The notes: generated from the sequence alone by a model not told the origin. A stretch of DNA of 24,074 nucleotides from Alphaproteobacteria bacterium UBA7691 (GCA_002482765.1 DLGP01000146.1:23033-47106), one strand, 5' to 3'. Shown: positions 6,629 to 14,459, numbered from the stretch's first letter. Translations and numbers: made by a program.

Positions 6629-8254
6629 ATGCTCTATTTCTCCGCATGGAAAAGGTGGTCGATCATCCTGGTCTGCCTGGCCGGGTTGCTGCTCAGCCTG
6701 CCCAACCTGTTCAGCCGCGAACAGCTTGATAAATTCGTGCCCTCATGGCTGCCGACGCATCAGGTCAATCTGGGCCTTGATCTGCGCGGCGGCGCCCATC
6801 TGCTGCTGGAAGTGGATACCGGCGTGGTGCTGCGCGAGCGGCTGGAGGCGCTGGTGGATGGCGCCCGCGCTGAATTGCGCGGCGCCAATATGCGTTACAC
6901 CGGCATCGCCGCCACCGGCAACAATACGGTGACGGTGCGGCTGCCTGATGCCAGCACCGCGCCGCGTGTGCGCGAATTGCTGCAAAAACTAGCCCAGCCG
7001 GTGCAATCCAGCCTGATCGGTTTTGGCGGCGGCCAGATGGACCTGACCGTGGAAATCGCGCCGGAAGGCAATGCGGTGCGCCTGGTGCTTTCCGAAGCCG
7101 CCATGCTGGAACGCGCCCGCGCCGCCGTGACCCAATCAATGGAAATCGTGCGCCGCCGTATCGACCAGACCGGCGTGAACGAACCCACGATCCAGATTCA
7201 GGGCCGCGACCGCATCCTGGTGCAATTGCCCGGCGTGGATGATCCCGAGCGCATCAAACGCCTGCTCGGCACTACGGCGAAGCTGACCTTCCATCTGCTC
7301 GACATGACCGCCGACAGCAATGCCACTGTGGCGCCGGCCGGCTCGATGATCCTGGAATCCGATCGCGACCGCGACGGCACCGGCCGCCCGGTGCGCTATG
7401 TGGTCAAGCGCAAGGTGGAAGTGGCCGGCGACCAGTTGGTGGATGCCCAGGCCGGCACCGATCCGCGCGGCGGCCAGCCAATCGTGAATTTCCGTTTCAG
7501 CACCGCGGGCGCCAAGCGTTTTGCCGAAATCACCCAGGCCAATGTTGGCCTGCCTTTTGCCATTGTGCTGGATAACAAGGTGCTGACCGCGCCGCGTATC
7601 AACGAACCCATCCTGGGCGGTTCGGGCCAGATCAGCGGCAATTTCACCTTTGCCTCCGCCAGCGACCTGGCCGTGCTGCTGCGCGCCGGTGCGTTGCCGG
7701 CACCGCTCAAAGTGGTGGAAGAGCGCACGGTTGGCCCCGATCTCGGCGCCGATTCGATCCGCGCCGGCCTGATTTCGATTGCCGTGGCCGCCTTGCTGGT
7801 GGTGATCTACATGGTGCTGGCCTATGGCCTGTTCGGCCTGTTTGCCAATGTGGCGCTGATCGCCAATTTGCTGCTGACGCTGGCTGCCATGTCGCTGCTG
7901 CAAGCCACGCTGACTTTGCCGGGCATTGCCGGCCTGCTGCTCACGCTCGGCATGTCAGTGGATGCCAATGTGCTGATTAACGAACGTATCCGCGAGGAAA
8001 CCAAGCTTGGCAAATCGCCGTTGGCGGCAATGGAAGCCGGCTTCAAGCGTGCTTTCAGCACAATTGTTGACGCCAACCTGACCACCTTGCTCAAGATGCT
8101 GATTCTCTACAGCCTTGGCTCCGGCTCGGTGAAGGGTTTTGCCGTCACCATCTCGCTCGGCATCATCACCTCGATGTTCACCGCCACCGTGGTGGTGCGC
8201 CTGATGATGGTGACCTGGCTGCGCCGCAGCCGCGCCACGATTTTGCCGGTGTAA
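6629..8254 (+). CDS. secD: Protein translocase subunit SecD
   Basis: The 541-residue protein has the SecD plan. There is an N-terminal membrane segment (residues ~9-26), the signature DLRGGAHLLLEVD right after it, and a large periplasmic P1 region with IVRRRIDQTGVNEPTIQIQG and LPGVDDPERIK. A C-terminal block of about five membrane segments follows from ~residue 385, containing GMSVDANVLINERIREE with the conserved intramembrane Asp. With SecF and YajC it uses proton motive force to pull exported proteins through SecYEG. Length is typical of alphaproteobacterial SecD. AAGGCAGG precedes the ATG, and secF follows with overlapping expression signals. Confidence 0.97.
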   Translation: MLYFSAWKRWSIILVCLAGLLLSLPNLFSREQLDKFVPSWLPTHQVNLGLDLRGGAHLLLEVDTGVVLRERLEALVDGARAELRGANMRYTGIAATGNNTVTVRLPDASTAPRVRELLQKLAQPVQSSLIGFGGGQMDLTVEIAPEGNAVRLVLSEAAMLERARAAVTQSMEIVRRRIDQTGVNEPTIQIQGRDRILVQLPGVDDPERIKRLLGTTAKLTFHLLDMTADSNATVAPAGSMILESDRDRDGTGRPVRYVVKRKVEVAGDQLVDAQAGTDPRGGQPIVNFRFSTAGAKRFAEITQANVGLPFAIVLDNKVLTAPRINEPILGGSGQISGNFTFASASDLAVLLRAGALPAPLKVVEERTVGPDLGADSIRAGLISIAVAALLVVIYMVLAYGLFGLFANVALIANLLLTLAAMSLLQATLTLPGIAGLLLTLGMSVDANVLINERIREETKLGKSPLAAMEAGFKRAFSTIVDANLTTLLKMLILYSLGSGSVKGFAVTISLGIITSMFTATVVVRLMMVTWLRRSRATILPV

Positions 8255-8264
8255 GGAGGCCGTC

Positions 8265-9224
8265 ATGTATAAACTTCGCCTCATTCCCGACAATACCAAC
8301 TACCCGTTCATGAAGGGCCGCATCATCGGCCTGGCTTTGTCGGCTTTCCTCAGCTTTGTGTCGGTGATCCTGTTTTTTCATCCCGGCATGAATTACGGCA
8401 TCGATTTCAAGGGTGGCCTGGTGATCGAAGCCCGTTTGCCGCAGGCAGCGGATTTCCCGGCTCTGCGCGACAGCCTGCACAAGCTTGAACTTGGCCAGGT
8501 GGCGTTGCAGGAATTCGGCTCGCCGCAGGATGTGCTGATCCGCCTCGGCCGCCAGGAAGGCGACGATGCGGCTGCCCAGCGTGCCGCAGACAAGGTGCGC
8601 GGTGCCTTGAACCAGGCTTATCCCGGCGCCGAAATCCGCCGTGTTGAAGCGGTTGGCGCTTCTGTGTCGGATGAATTGTTCAAGGATGGCATGATCGCCA
8701 TGGGCCTCGCCCTGGTTGCCATGCTGGCCTATATCTGGTTCCGCTTTGAATGGCAGTTCGGCGTTGGCGCCGTGGTCACGCTTGTGCTCGATGTCACCAA
8801 GACCATCGGCTTCTATGTTGTCACCGATATCCAGTTCAATCTGGTGGCGGTGGCGGCAATCCTCACCATCATGGGCTTTTCGATTAACGACAAGGTGGTG
8901 GTGTATGATCGCGTGCGCGAGAATCTGCGCAAATACAAGGTGCTGCCGCTGCGCGAATTGATCGACAAAAGCATCAACGAAACCCTCAACCGCACCATCA
9001 ACACCTCGGTGACAATCTTCCTGTCCACCATCCCGCTGGCTCTGTTTGGCGGCGAATCGGTGCAGGGCTTTGCCGTTGTGCTGCTGTTCGGCATTGTGCT
9101 GGCCACCTCGTCGTCGATCTTCATCGCCGCGCCGATCCTGCTTTTCCTGGGCGAGAACAAGCTGCGCCGTGGCACCGAGGAAGCGCCGAGCGCGCCGCCG
9201 ACCGCAAAGCCCAAGGCGCCCTGA
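8265..9224 (+). CDS. secF: Protein translocase subunit SecF
   Basis: The 319-residue protein has an N-terminal membrane segment (~20-40) followed by GIDFKGGLVIEAR, the SecF counterpart of the SecD DLRGG motif. A periplasmic domain and about five further membrane segments follow, with IMGFSINDKVVVYDRVREN, a near-exact SecF signature. The C-terminus is short and charged with an Ala/Pro-rich tail. The Shine-Dalgarno TAAGGAGG (8252-8259) physically overlaps the secD stop codon, so translation is coupled and the two subunits should be made in proportion. It forms the SecDF complex in the inner membrane. Confidence 0.97.
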   Translation: MYKLRLIPDNTNYPFMKGRIIGLALSAFLSFVSVILFFHPGMNYGIDFKGGLVIEARLPQAADFPALRDSLHKLELGQVALQEFGSPQDVLIRLGRQEGDDAAAQRAADKVRGALNQAYPGAEIRRVEAVGASVSDELFKDGMIAMGLALVAMLAYIWFRFEWQFGVGAVVTLVLDVTKTIGFYVVTDIQFNLVAVAAILTIMGFSINDKVVVYDRVRENLRKYKVLPLRELIDKSINETLNRTINTSVTIFLSTIPLALFGGESVQGFAVVLLFGIVLATSSSIFIAAPILLFLGENKLRRGTEEAPSAPPTAKPKAP

Positions 9225-9242
9225 GCCAAAAGGCGCAACGCC

Positions 9243-9623
9243 GTGGTGGATTTCAAGCGCCTGGATGCCCCCGACCGGCAGACCATCGCCGCTTATGGCG
9301 ATGGTGGCTTCCGCATCAATGGCCAGCATTGGCAGCAGCCGGTGCTGGTGCAGCCGCGCTTGACCCAGGCCTGGACTGTGCCGAACCTTGCCGGCATCAG
9401 CCTGGAAAGCCTGACGCCGCTTTTACAGGCCGAGGCGCGTGTCGAATTGCTGCTGATCGGCTGTGGCATTGAGATCGCGCCTTTGCCACGTGATTTGCGC
9501 GTCGCGCTCAAGCAGCATGGCATTGTGCTGGAGCCGATGGGCACCGGCGCCGCCTGCCGCACCTACAATCTGCTGGTGATGGAAGGTCGCGCCGTCGCGG
9601 CGGCGCTGATCCCGGTAGCATAA
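9243..9623 (+). CDS. Mth938-domain protein (NDUFAF3 homologue, DUF498)
   Basis: This 126-residue protein matches the Mth938/NDUFAF3 family in size and motif order: an N-terminal IAAYGDGGFRINGQ beta region, LLLIGCGIEIAPLPRDLR (the family pocket), then LEPMGTGAACRTYNLLVMEGR. The mitochondrial relative NDUFAF3 is an assembly factor for respiratory complex I; bacterial function is less defined. It starts with GTG at 9243 (or the adjacent GTG at 9246), 18 bp after secF, so it is probably in the same operon. Linkage of this family to secDF is a recurrent alphaproteobacterial arrangement. The gene ends at the strong bidirectional terminator 9626-9656. Confidence 0.87.
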   Translation: MVDFKRLDAPDRQTIAAYGDGGFRINGQHWQQPVLVQPRLTQAWTVPNLAGISLESLTPLLQAEARVELLLIGCGIEIAPLPRDLRVALKQHGIVLEPMGTGAACRTYNLLVMEGRAVAAALIPVA

Positions 9624-9625
9624 AA

Positions 9626-9656
9626 AAAGCCGCCGGGAGGTGAGCCCGGCGGCTTT
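9626..9656. terminator. Bidirectional intrinsic terminator
   Basis: AAAGCCGCCGGG (9626-9637) and CCCGGCGGCTTT (9645-9656) form a perfect 12-bp stem with loop AGGTGAG. The A-run before and TTT after give T-tracts on both strands. It sits between the convergent Mth938-domain gene and the PuuD-like gene and should stop transcription from both. Confidence 0.88.
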
Positions 9657-9677
9657 CATTCAGCTTATCGCCTGCCG

Positions 9678-10250
9678 TCAGCCGACATTCTGCTGCGCCA
9701 CCATGCAATACAGCATCGGCAGCGACAGCACGAAGTTGGTGCGCGAGCCGAGCATCGCCACGCGGGCAGCGGCGGCCTTGCTGGCATCGTCGGTCGGCAC
9801 AATGCCCAGCGCCTTCTTCTGGTTCGGCCAGATGATGAACCAGACATTGGCCGCCATGAACAGGCCGAGCCACATGCCGATGCCGATGGTGCGGCTGCCT
9901 TCCTTGAGCATGAAGGCATCGTGGCCGTAGCCGTTCAGCACCGAAAGCACCAGGCCGGTGACAACGGTGGCCACGGCTGCCCAGCGGAACCAGAACAGCG
10001 CCTCAGGGGCGATGAACTTGCCCACCGCCGGTTTCAGTTCGGCAGGGATTTTCGGCATGGTTGGAATCTGCACGAAGTTGAAATACCACAGCAGGCCGAT
10101 CCACAGGATGCCGGACAGCACATGCAGCCAGCGCACAAAAAAGGCGATATAGACCTGATCAACACTACGATGCAGCAGCAGGAAAACAACCACCGTCAGC
10201 ACGATGCCGGCGCCCAGCGCGCGGTAGAGATTTTCGAGAATCTTGGCCAT
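9678..10250 (-). CDS. Five-TM inner-membrane protein, PuuD (Urate_ox_N)-like
   Basis: The 190-residue product has about five hydrophobic segments (~11-27, 35-60, 85-105, 120-140, 168-185). Features resembling the membrane part of the PuuD urate hydroxylase family are RWLHVLSGILWIGLLWYFNF with an intramembrane His43, and MWLGLFMAANVWFIIWPNQ. It is about half the length of full PuuD and has no cytochrome c domain, so urate oxidation should not be assumed. The ATG at 10250 is preceded by AAGGAG (about 7 nt), which fixes the start; the frame stays open upstream through the antisense of the next gene, but that is not coding. No purine-degradation gene is nearby. It is convergent with the secDF operon and shares its terminator. 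Confidence 0.65.
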   Translation of the reverse strand: MAKILENLYRALGAGIVLTVVVFLLLHRSVDQVYIAFFVRWLHVLSGILWIGLLWYFNFVQIPTMPKIPAELKPAVGKFIAPEALFWFRWAAVATVVTGLVLSVLNGYGHDAFMLKEGSRTIGIGMWLGLFMAANVWFIIWPNQKKALGIVPTDDASKAAAARVAMLGSRTNFVLSLPMLYCMVAQQNVG

Positions 10251-10368
10251 CGACGGCTCCTTGTTATATTTTGGGGGCGGTGAGTCGCCTATGGGAAAGC
10301 TAGCACACAATCTGACGATGCAGAATGGGGTAGCGGCAAACCGGCTTCCACCGCATAGTTCAGTGGTC

Positions 10369-11208
10369 ATGCCCCAGGATTCGCTTGAATATTGCAACAA
10401 TGAATGCCGCCGCCACGATCCGGATCGCTGGCTGGCCGCACTTTTTGCCCGCGACGCCGCCCGGCCCGGCCTGCTGGCGCTGTATGCCTTCAATCTGGAA
10501 ATCGCCCGCACCGCCGTGCAAGTGAGCGAGCCGATGCTGGGCCATATCCGGCTGCAATGGTGGCGCGAGACCTGGGATGGCATCCGCGCCGGCACACCGC
10601 GCCAGCATCCGGTGGCCGCAGCCCTGGCCGCAGCCAATGCGGCGCAGTGGAATGCTGCCGATGTGGCGGCGCTGATTGATGCGCGAGAAGCCGATCTGGA
10701 ATCGACGCCGCCGGCCAACCTGGCCGCTTTGCTGGATTATGCCGGCGCCACCACGGCGCCACTATTACGGCTGGCCAGCCAGGCGCTGGGTCTGGCACCC
10801 GATCCGGTGCTGGATGAAACGCTGCGGCTGGCCGGCCAGGCCTATGGCCTGATCGGCATCCTGCGCGCCGTGCCATTCCATGCCAGCCAGGGCCGCGTGC
10901 TGCTGCCGGCCGACATGCTGGGCGGCGAGGGGCTGGCCTGGGAAGCCGTGATCCGGCAGGAGCTGGACCCGCGCAGTTTCACGGTGATGCGCCAGATTGG
11001 CCTGGAAGCCCGCCGTCTGCTGGTGATGGCGCGTCGCCGCCCGGTGCCGCGCCAGGCTTTGCCGGCTTTGCTGCCGCTCACCTTGGCCACCCTACATCTG
11101 CGGCGCCTGGAACGCGCCGGCTTCAATCCCGCCGCACAGGGACTGGAGATCGCCCAGCCGCGCAAGCAACTGGCCTTGTTGTGGGCGGCTTGGCGCGGGC
11201 GGTTCTGA
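10369..11208 (+). CDS. Squalene/phytoene synthase-family protein, NDUFAF6-like
   Basis: The 279-residue protein belongs to the all-alpha squalene/phytoene synthase fold: YCNNECRRHDPDRWLAALF near the N-terminus, then LLALYAFNLEIA, EPMLGHIRLQWWRE, and AYGLIGILRAVPFHASQGR with LLPADML in the second half. The Asp-rich DxxxD substrate motifs of true prenyl synthases are not intact, and no carotenoid or hopanoid genes are adjacent. It therefore fits the NDUFAF6-like subgroup linked to complex I assembly better than terpenoid synthesis. I start it at ATG 10369 because similarity begins there; an in-frame ATG at 10318 and the far upstream start at 10243 are less likely. It is divergent from the PuuD-like gene and lies close to the NDUFAF3 homologue. 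Confidence 0.8.
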   Translation: MPQDSLEYCNNECRRHDPDRWLAALFARDAARPGLLALYAFNLEIARTAVQVSEPMLGHIRLQWWRETWDGIRAGTPRQHPVAAALAAANAAQWNAADVAALIDAREADLESTPPANLAALLDYAGATTAPLLRLASQALGLAPDPVLDETLRLAGQAYGLIGILRAVPFHASQGRVLLPADMLGGEGLAWEAVIRQELDPRSFTVMRQIGLEARRLLVMARRRPVPRQALPALLPLTLATLHLRRLERAGFNPAAQGLEIAQPRKQLALLWAAWRGRF

Positions 11209-11217
11209 GGCCATGTT

Positions 11218-11250
11218 GTATTGACATTGTGGATACGATGACAATATCCT
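11218..11250 (+). promoter_or_regulatory. Promoter and inverted-repeat operator of the toxin-antitoxin operon
   Basis: A consensus TTGACA (-35) lies at 11221-11226. A -10 candidate lies 17-18 bp on (AATATC 11244-11249 or TATCCT 11245-11250). Overlaid on this is an imperfect inverted repeat: GTATTGACAT (11218-11227) against ATGACAATAT (11238-11247), 8 of 10 positions complementary. This is the expected setup for autorepression by a ribbon-helix-helix antitoxin dimer pair. Confidence 0.6.
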
Positions 11251-11255
11251 GAGTC

Positions 11256-11597
11256 ATGGCAAAAGTTCGCACTTCCTCAGCAGAAAGCCCTGTTCGTGCG
11301 GCAGTGGTCGCGGCTGAACGGTCGTTGGCTGCCGATACGAAGGGCAGTATAAACCTGCGGATTGAGAGCGGCACCCGGCAACTCATCGACGACGCAGCAG
11401 CTATCCTCGGCAAAACCCGCACGGAATTCATGGTTGACAGCGCCCGCAGGCAAGCCATAGACGTGCTGCTGGATCAACGGCTGTTTGTGCTGGATTCTGA
11501 TCGGTATGATGCGTTTATGCACGCTCTCGATAATCCGCCTGCGCCGGGACCAAAATTGCGCGCCCTGCTGCGCCGGGTTCCGGCATGGCAGAAATAA
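11256..11597 (+). CDS. DUF1778 / TacA-type antitoxin (ribbon-helix-helix)
   Basis: The 113-residue protein has an N-terminal ribbon-helix-helix region (INLRIESGTRQLIDDAAAILGKTRTEFMVDSA) typical of DUF1778 antitoxins, preceded by a ~28-residue extension. The C-terminal arm (LLDQRLFVLDSDRYDAFMHAL, ending near a conserved Pro-rich tail) is the part that blocks the partner acetyltransferase. The gene lies 3 bp before a GNAT toxin gene, in the usual antitoxin-first order. It probably represses its own operon through the inverted repeat at 11218-11247 and neutralises the toxin. Base composition is visibly lower in GC than the flanking genes, in keeping with an acquired module. Confidence 0.88.
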   Translation: MAKVRTSSAESPVRAAVVAAERSLAADTKGSINLRIESGTRQLIDDAAAILGKTRTEFMVDSARRQAIDVLLDQRLFVLDSDRYDAFMHALDNPPAPGPKLRALLRRVPAWQK

Positions 11598-11600
11598 CAC

Positions 11601-12116
11601 ATGCGCCGGAATGTTCCTGAGCCTGATCTTTCTGCTCCAGTAGCGCTAACTTCAGACCATGACCTGTCCAGCTTCGATTGCGGTGTGCCGGCACTGAATG
11701 ATTGGTTGCGCCATCGGGCCTTGAAGAATGAAAGCCGCTTCTCGCGGACTTATGTCATTTGCAAGGGCCGCGTGGTTGTCGCCTATTTCTGCATCTCGGC
11801 CGGAGCTGTGGAGCGCCTTGCGGCACCCGGCAAAATCCGGCGCAACGCACCAGATACGATTCCTATCTCTGTGATCGGGCGTCTGGCAGTGGATCGCAAT
11901 CATGCGGGCAAGGGGCTCGGCGCAGACATTCTCGCGGATGCGCTGCGCCGGATTGCCATTGCCTCTCAAAGCATAGGTATCGGCGCCGTGCTGGTTCAAG
12001 CCAAGGATGAAGCAGCAAAACGCTTCTACCTCCGCTGCGCCGAGTTCATCGAATACCCCGAAGACAGCCGATCATTATTTCTGCCCATTGAGACAGTAAT
12101 CGCCGCTTTCAGCTAA
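11601..12116 (+). CDS. GNAT acetyltransferase toxin, TacT-type
   Basis: The 171-residue protein is a GNAT-fold N-acetyltransferase of the toxin class paired with DUF1778 antitoxins. Visible motifs are FDCGVPALNDWL (typical N-terminal toxin signature), ISVIGRLAVDRNHAGKGLGADIL (acetyl-CoA pyrophosphate loop, G-x-G-x-G/A type) and AKRFYLRCAEF containing the Tyr expected to act in catalysis. Known members acetylate the amino group of aminoacyl-tRNAs and halt translation. The start at 11601 lies 3 bp after the antitoxin stop. All expected motifs are present, so it is probably intact. No transposase or integrase adjoins the module. Confidence 0.88.
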   Translation: MRRNVPEPDLSAPVALTSDHDLSSFDCGVPALNDWLRHRALKNESRFSRTYVICKGRVVVAYFCISAGAVERLAAPGKIRRNAPDTIPISVIGRLAVDRNHAGKGLGADILADALRRIAIASQSIGIGAVLVQAKDEAAKRFYLRCAEFIEYPEDSRSLFLPIETVIAAFS

Positions 12117-12147
12117 GTTTTAAGCGGCCTGGGCGGCCTGTTCAGCG

Positions 12148-12990
12148 TTAATAATCGTGTGGCGGCTGCGGCGGGCGGTCCAGCGTGATAACAGCCTTGT
12201 CGATCAGGGCGCGGGTATGCTCCAGATAACGCGCCACCGAGCGCACACTGGCGACTTCATAGCGCCGGTTGCTGGCTTCCTCGGCGCTGTGATCATCAAA
12301 GCGCACATTTGCGCGGGCAATCGAGGCACCGAACCGGCGGAAATCGCTGATCCGTATGGTATCGGCGCGATAGCCACGGGCAGCGAAATAGGCCTGTGCC
12401 TGCGTCCGGTCGGCCACACTGGCGGCCGGCGCCTGGATCTGAGACTGGGCCACGGCGATCAATTCCAGCAGCCATTGGTTGGAATTCTGGTATTTGGTGG
12501 CGGTCGGCCGCGCAATCATGCTGTAGGCCGGATTATGCCATTGCTTGGCCTGCGGCCCGGCCAGGACCGGCAGCAGCCGGTCCTGCAATTCCGGTGTCGG
12601 GATCAGGATGGCGGCTTCATAGAGAAACGGCTGGTCGAGGAAAAAATTCGCCAGCCCCTCATCGAAAATCGCGGATGTTTCGCGGCCGCAATGATTGAGC
12701 AGGTGAACAAACAGCCACCGCCCGGCCGGATGATCGCGCAGCAAGGCGCCCATATGGCTGTAACGCAGGCCATGCTCGGAAAGATCGGCACCGGCGCGGG
12801 CCACCAGGGCCAGCTTCGCGCCGCTCTTTTCCATGTAATCATGCAGCCGCACTGCCATATTGAAGGCATTGCGCACTTCTTCCGGCGTTGGTGGCTTTTC
12901 CACACAGGCGCCACCGGCGGCGGCAGGAAAAGTCACGCCGAGCCAGAGCAGGGCCGCCAGCATAAGGGCGGCAAGGCGTTGCAATAGCAT
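12148..12990 (-). CDS. Exported DUF2145-family protein
   Basis: The 280-residue product starts with a signal peptide (MLLQRLAALMLAALLWLGV, cleavage near PAAAGG). Its mature sequence matches the DUF2145 pattern: LRYSHMGALLRDHPAGRW with His79, VHLLNHCG, DEGLANFFLDQPFLYEA, HNPAYSMIARP, and YQNSNQWLLE at ~167-176. The ordered His...Asn-Ser...Trp motifs are suggestive of an NlpC/P60-like fold, but I cannot place a catalytic Cys, so no activity is claimed. It is probably periplasmic. The ATG at 12990 lies 6 bp after the upstream exported gene, so both form one operon. The function of the family is not established. Confidence 0.8.
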   Translation of the reverse strand: MLLQRLAALMLAALLWLGVTFPAAAGGACVEKPPTPEEVRNAFNMAVRLHDYMEKSGAKLALVARAGADLSEHGLRYSHMGALLRDHPAGRWLFVHLLNHCGRETSAIFDEGLANFFLDQPFLYEAAILIPTPELQDRLLPVLAGPQAKQWHNPAYSMIARPTATKYQNSNQWLLELIAVAQSQIQAPAASVADRTQAQAYFAARGYRADTIRISDFRRFGASIARANVRFDDHSAEEASNRRYEVASVRSVARYLEHTRALIDKAVITLDRPPQPPHDY

Positions 12991-12996
12991 GGTGCG

Positions 12997-13443
12997 TCAG
13001 CGCTGCTGCTGCATCACCATGCTGCGGCCTAGTTCGTTGGGGATATAGGCAATCAGCTTGCCGGCATGGATCAGGGCATAGCCGGCGGTTTCACTCACCA
13101 CCTCCACCAACGACCCCGCCGCCAGCGAGGCGGCACCACTGGCATCGCCGGCAATACGCACGCTGACCTTGCCGGCTTCACTGGCGCCTTCGGCAACTGC
13201 TTTGACCACCACGGCGCTGCCATCGGCGGTTCGTTCAATACCTTCCACCAGCAACTTGCTCACCCCGCCGGCAGCCACGAGGGTGCCGGATACCACCATG
13301 CCGGCGCCAAGTGCCGAGGCATTGGAGGCAGCGCGCGAGCCTTGGGTGCCGCTTTGCGCCAGGCTTGGCCCCGCTGGCAGCAACACGGCAGCAAAGGCGA
13401 GCGCGAGGCCAAGGCCCAGCATGGTGAAGCTGCGTGAACGCAT
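12997..13443 (-). CDS. Exported protein of unknown function, partner of DUF2145
   Basis: The 148-residue protein has a clear signal peptide (MRSRSFTMLGLGLALAFAAV, cleavage near SLA before Gln30). The mature part is small-residue rich, with repeated Gly/Ala/Val/Ser beta-like strands (VVSGTLVAAGG, SAVVVKAVAEG, KVSVRIAGDAS, YALIHAGKLIAYIPNELGRS). No known catalytic motif is visible. I begin at ATG 13443, with AGGGAGA just upstream, and reject the in-frame 5' extension to 13488, which would bury the signal peptide. It is first in a two-gene operon with the DUF2145 gene and is likely periplasmic or outer-membrane associated. I do not recognise its family with confidence. Confidence 0.7.
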   Translation of the reverse strand: MRSRSFTMLGLGLALAFAAVLLPAGPSLAQSGTQGSRAASNASALGAGMVVSGTLVAAGGVSKLLVEGIERTADGSAVVVKAVAEGASEAGKVSVRIAGDASGAASLAAGSLVEVVSETAGYALIHAGKLIAYIPNELGRSMVMQQQR

Positions 13444-13589
13444 TTTTGTCTCCCTGTATGCGGCATCGTGCTGCACATCCACCGCCACCCGCCAGTAGCA
13501 TTCTGGGGTGGCATTTTGGTGCAGTTTGATCCGTCACAGGCGAGAAGCTGGGGATGAATTGCCGCCAGCGCAAGAGGCAATCCAAAAAA

Positions 13590-14459
13590 TCACGCCTGCA
13601 AGAAGCTGCGCCGCAAGCCTTCGGCCAGCGGCATTGGCGCCACGCCCAGTTTCTGCCGCATGGCTTCCGTGGGGAAAGCCTTGTCCTCGCAGAGCCGCAG
13701 GATTTCATCGTGCTGCACACTGGGCAGGAAAGACAGCCGGCGGGTGAGGGCAGCCAATGCCAGCAGCAGGCCGAGCGGCACCGGCAGCACCAGGGGCCGG
13801 CGACCGATAGCGGCGCCGATGCAACGCACGAAGTCGCTGTAGCGCACCGCCTGCGGCCCGGCCGCCACGATGCTTTCGCCACCTATTTCCGGTCGCAGCA
13901 AGGCGGCTTCGATGCAGGCGCAGACATCCGCCACATGCACAGGCTGCACCAGGCTGCGGCCGCCGGCCGGCAGCGGGATGATGCCAAAGCGGCGGATAAA
14001 GGCGGCAATGCGCCGGGTGTTGAGATCGTCCTCGGCGCCATAGATCATGGTGGGCAACAGCAGCAGGCCGGGCTTGCCGCTATGCAGGAAGGCATCGGCG
14101 CCGGCTCTGAGCCGAGCGGCCAGCGCATCGGGAAACCGCGTGAACATGCGCGTGGAGCCGATCATCACCACGCGGCCGGCATGGCCAGGCGGCAGGGCCG
14201 ACAATACCTGCGCCGCATGCTGCACTTCCAGGCAACTCACCACCGCGCCGGCATCGGCCAAAGCGGCTTGCAGGCTGGGCATATCTTCCAGCCGGAAAGG
14301 CCGCGCCTCGGCCTGCCATGCCGCATCCAGCTTGTGCGGGCTGCGCGCCGCCGCGATCACTTGCCAGCCATTGGCCTGTAGATGCCGCAGCAATGGCCGG
14401 CCGAGCCGGCTGCTGGCGCCAAGCAGGGTGACGCGGCGCTCTGTCACCGCATCGGTCAA
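13590..14459 (-). CDS. Atypical short-chain dehydrogenase / NAD(P)-binding epimerase-like protein
   Basis: The 289-residue protein has a Rossmann N-terminus (RVTLLGASSRLGRPLL with a GxxxxxG loop), an acidic-turn region and VVMIGSTRMF after strand 4. PTMIYGAEDDLNTRR and VQPVHVADVCACIEAAL follow, as in extended/atypical SDRs of the NAD-dependent epimerase group. The canonical Tyr-x-x-x-Lys catalytic pair is not obvious, so it may be a binding or regulatory protein, or act on quinone-like or nucleotide-linked substrates. The start overlaps the trmFO stop by 4 bp (ATGA), making it the last gene of the uvrA-led operon. Substrate cannot be told from sequence. Confidence 0.75.
   Translation of the reverse strand: MTDAVTERRVTLLGASSRLGRPLLRHLQANGWQVIAAARSPHKLDAAWQAEARPFRLEDMPSLQAALADAGAVVSCLEVQHAAQVLSALPPGHAGRVVMIGSTRMFTRFPDALAARLRAGADAFLHSGKPGLLLLPTMIYGAEDDLNTRRIAAFIRRFGIIPLPAGGRSLVQPVHVADVCACIEAALLRPEIGGESIVAAGPQAVRYSDFVRCIGAAIGRRPLVLPVPLGLLLALAALTRRLSFLPSVQHDEILRLCEDKAFPTEAMRQKLGVAPMPLAEGLRRSFLQA

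Noticed and set aside
8178..9329. Long antisense open frame opposite secF; similar long antisense frames at 4162-5406, 3162-4004, 7136-7903, 12157-12987, 13554-14381 and 18660-19406
   Set aside because: They lie opposite well-supported genes, are low-complexity and His/Gln/Arg-rich, and show no domain motifs; such frames are expected in GC-rich DNA.
10251..10718. 5' extension of the PuuD-like gene on the minus strand
   Set aside because: The ATG at 10250 has a good ribosome site and begins the membrane protein; the extension runs antisense through the NDUFAF6-like gene and is Ser/Arg/Ala-rich without motifs.
11209..12147. Toxin-antitoxin locus considered as part of an integrated mobile element
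   Set aside because: No integrase, transposase, terminal inverted repeats or target duplications were found around it; only the composition hints at acquisition.
13556..13589. Hairpin GAATTGCC...GGCAATCC next to an A6 run, considered as a terminator for the SDR operon
   Set aside because: On the transcribed minus strand the T-run comes before the stem rather than after it, so it cannot work as an intrinsic terminator in that direction.
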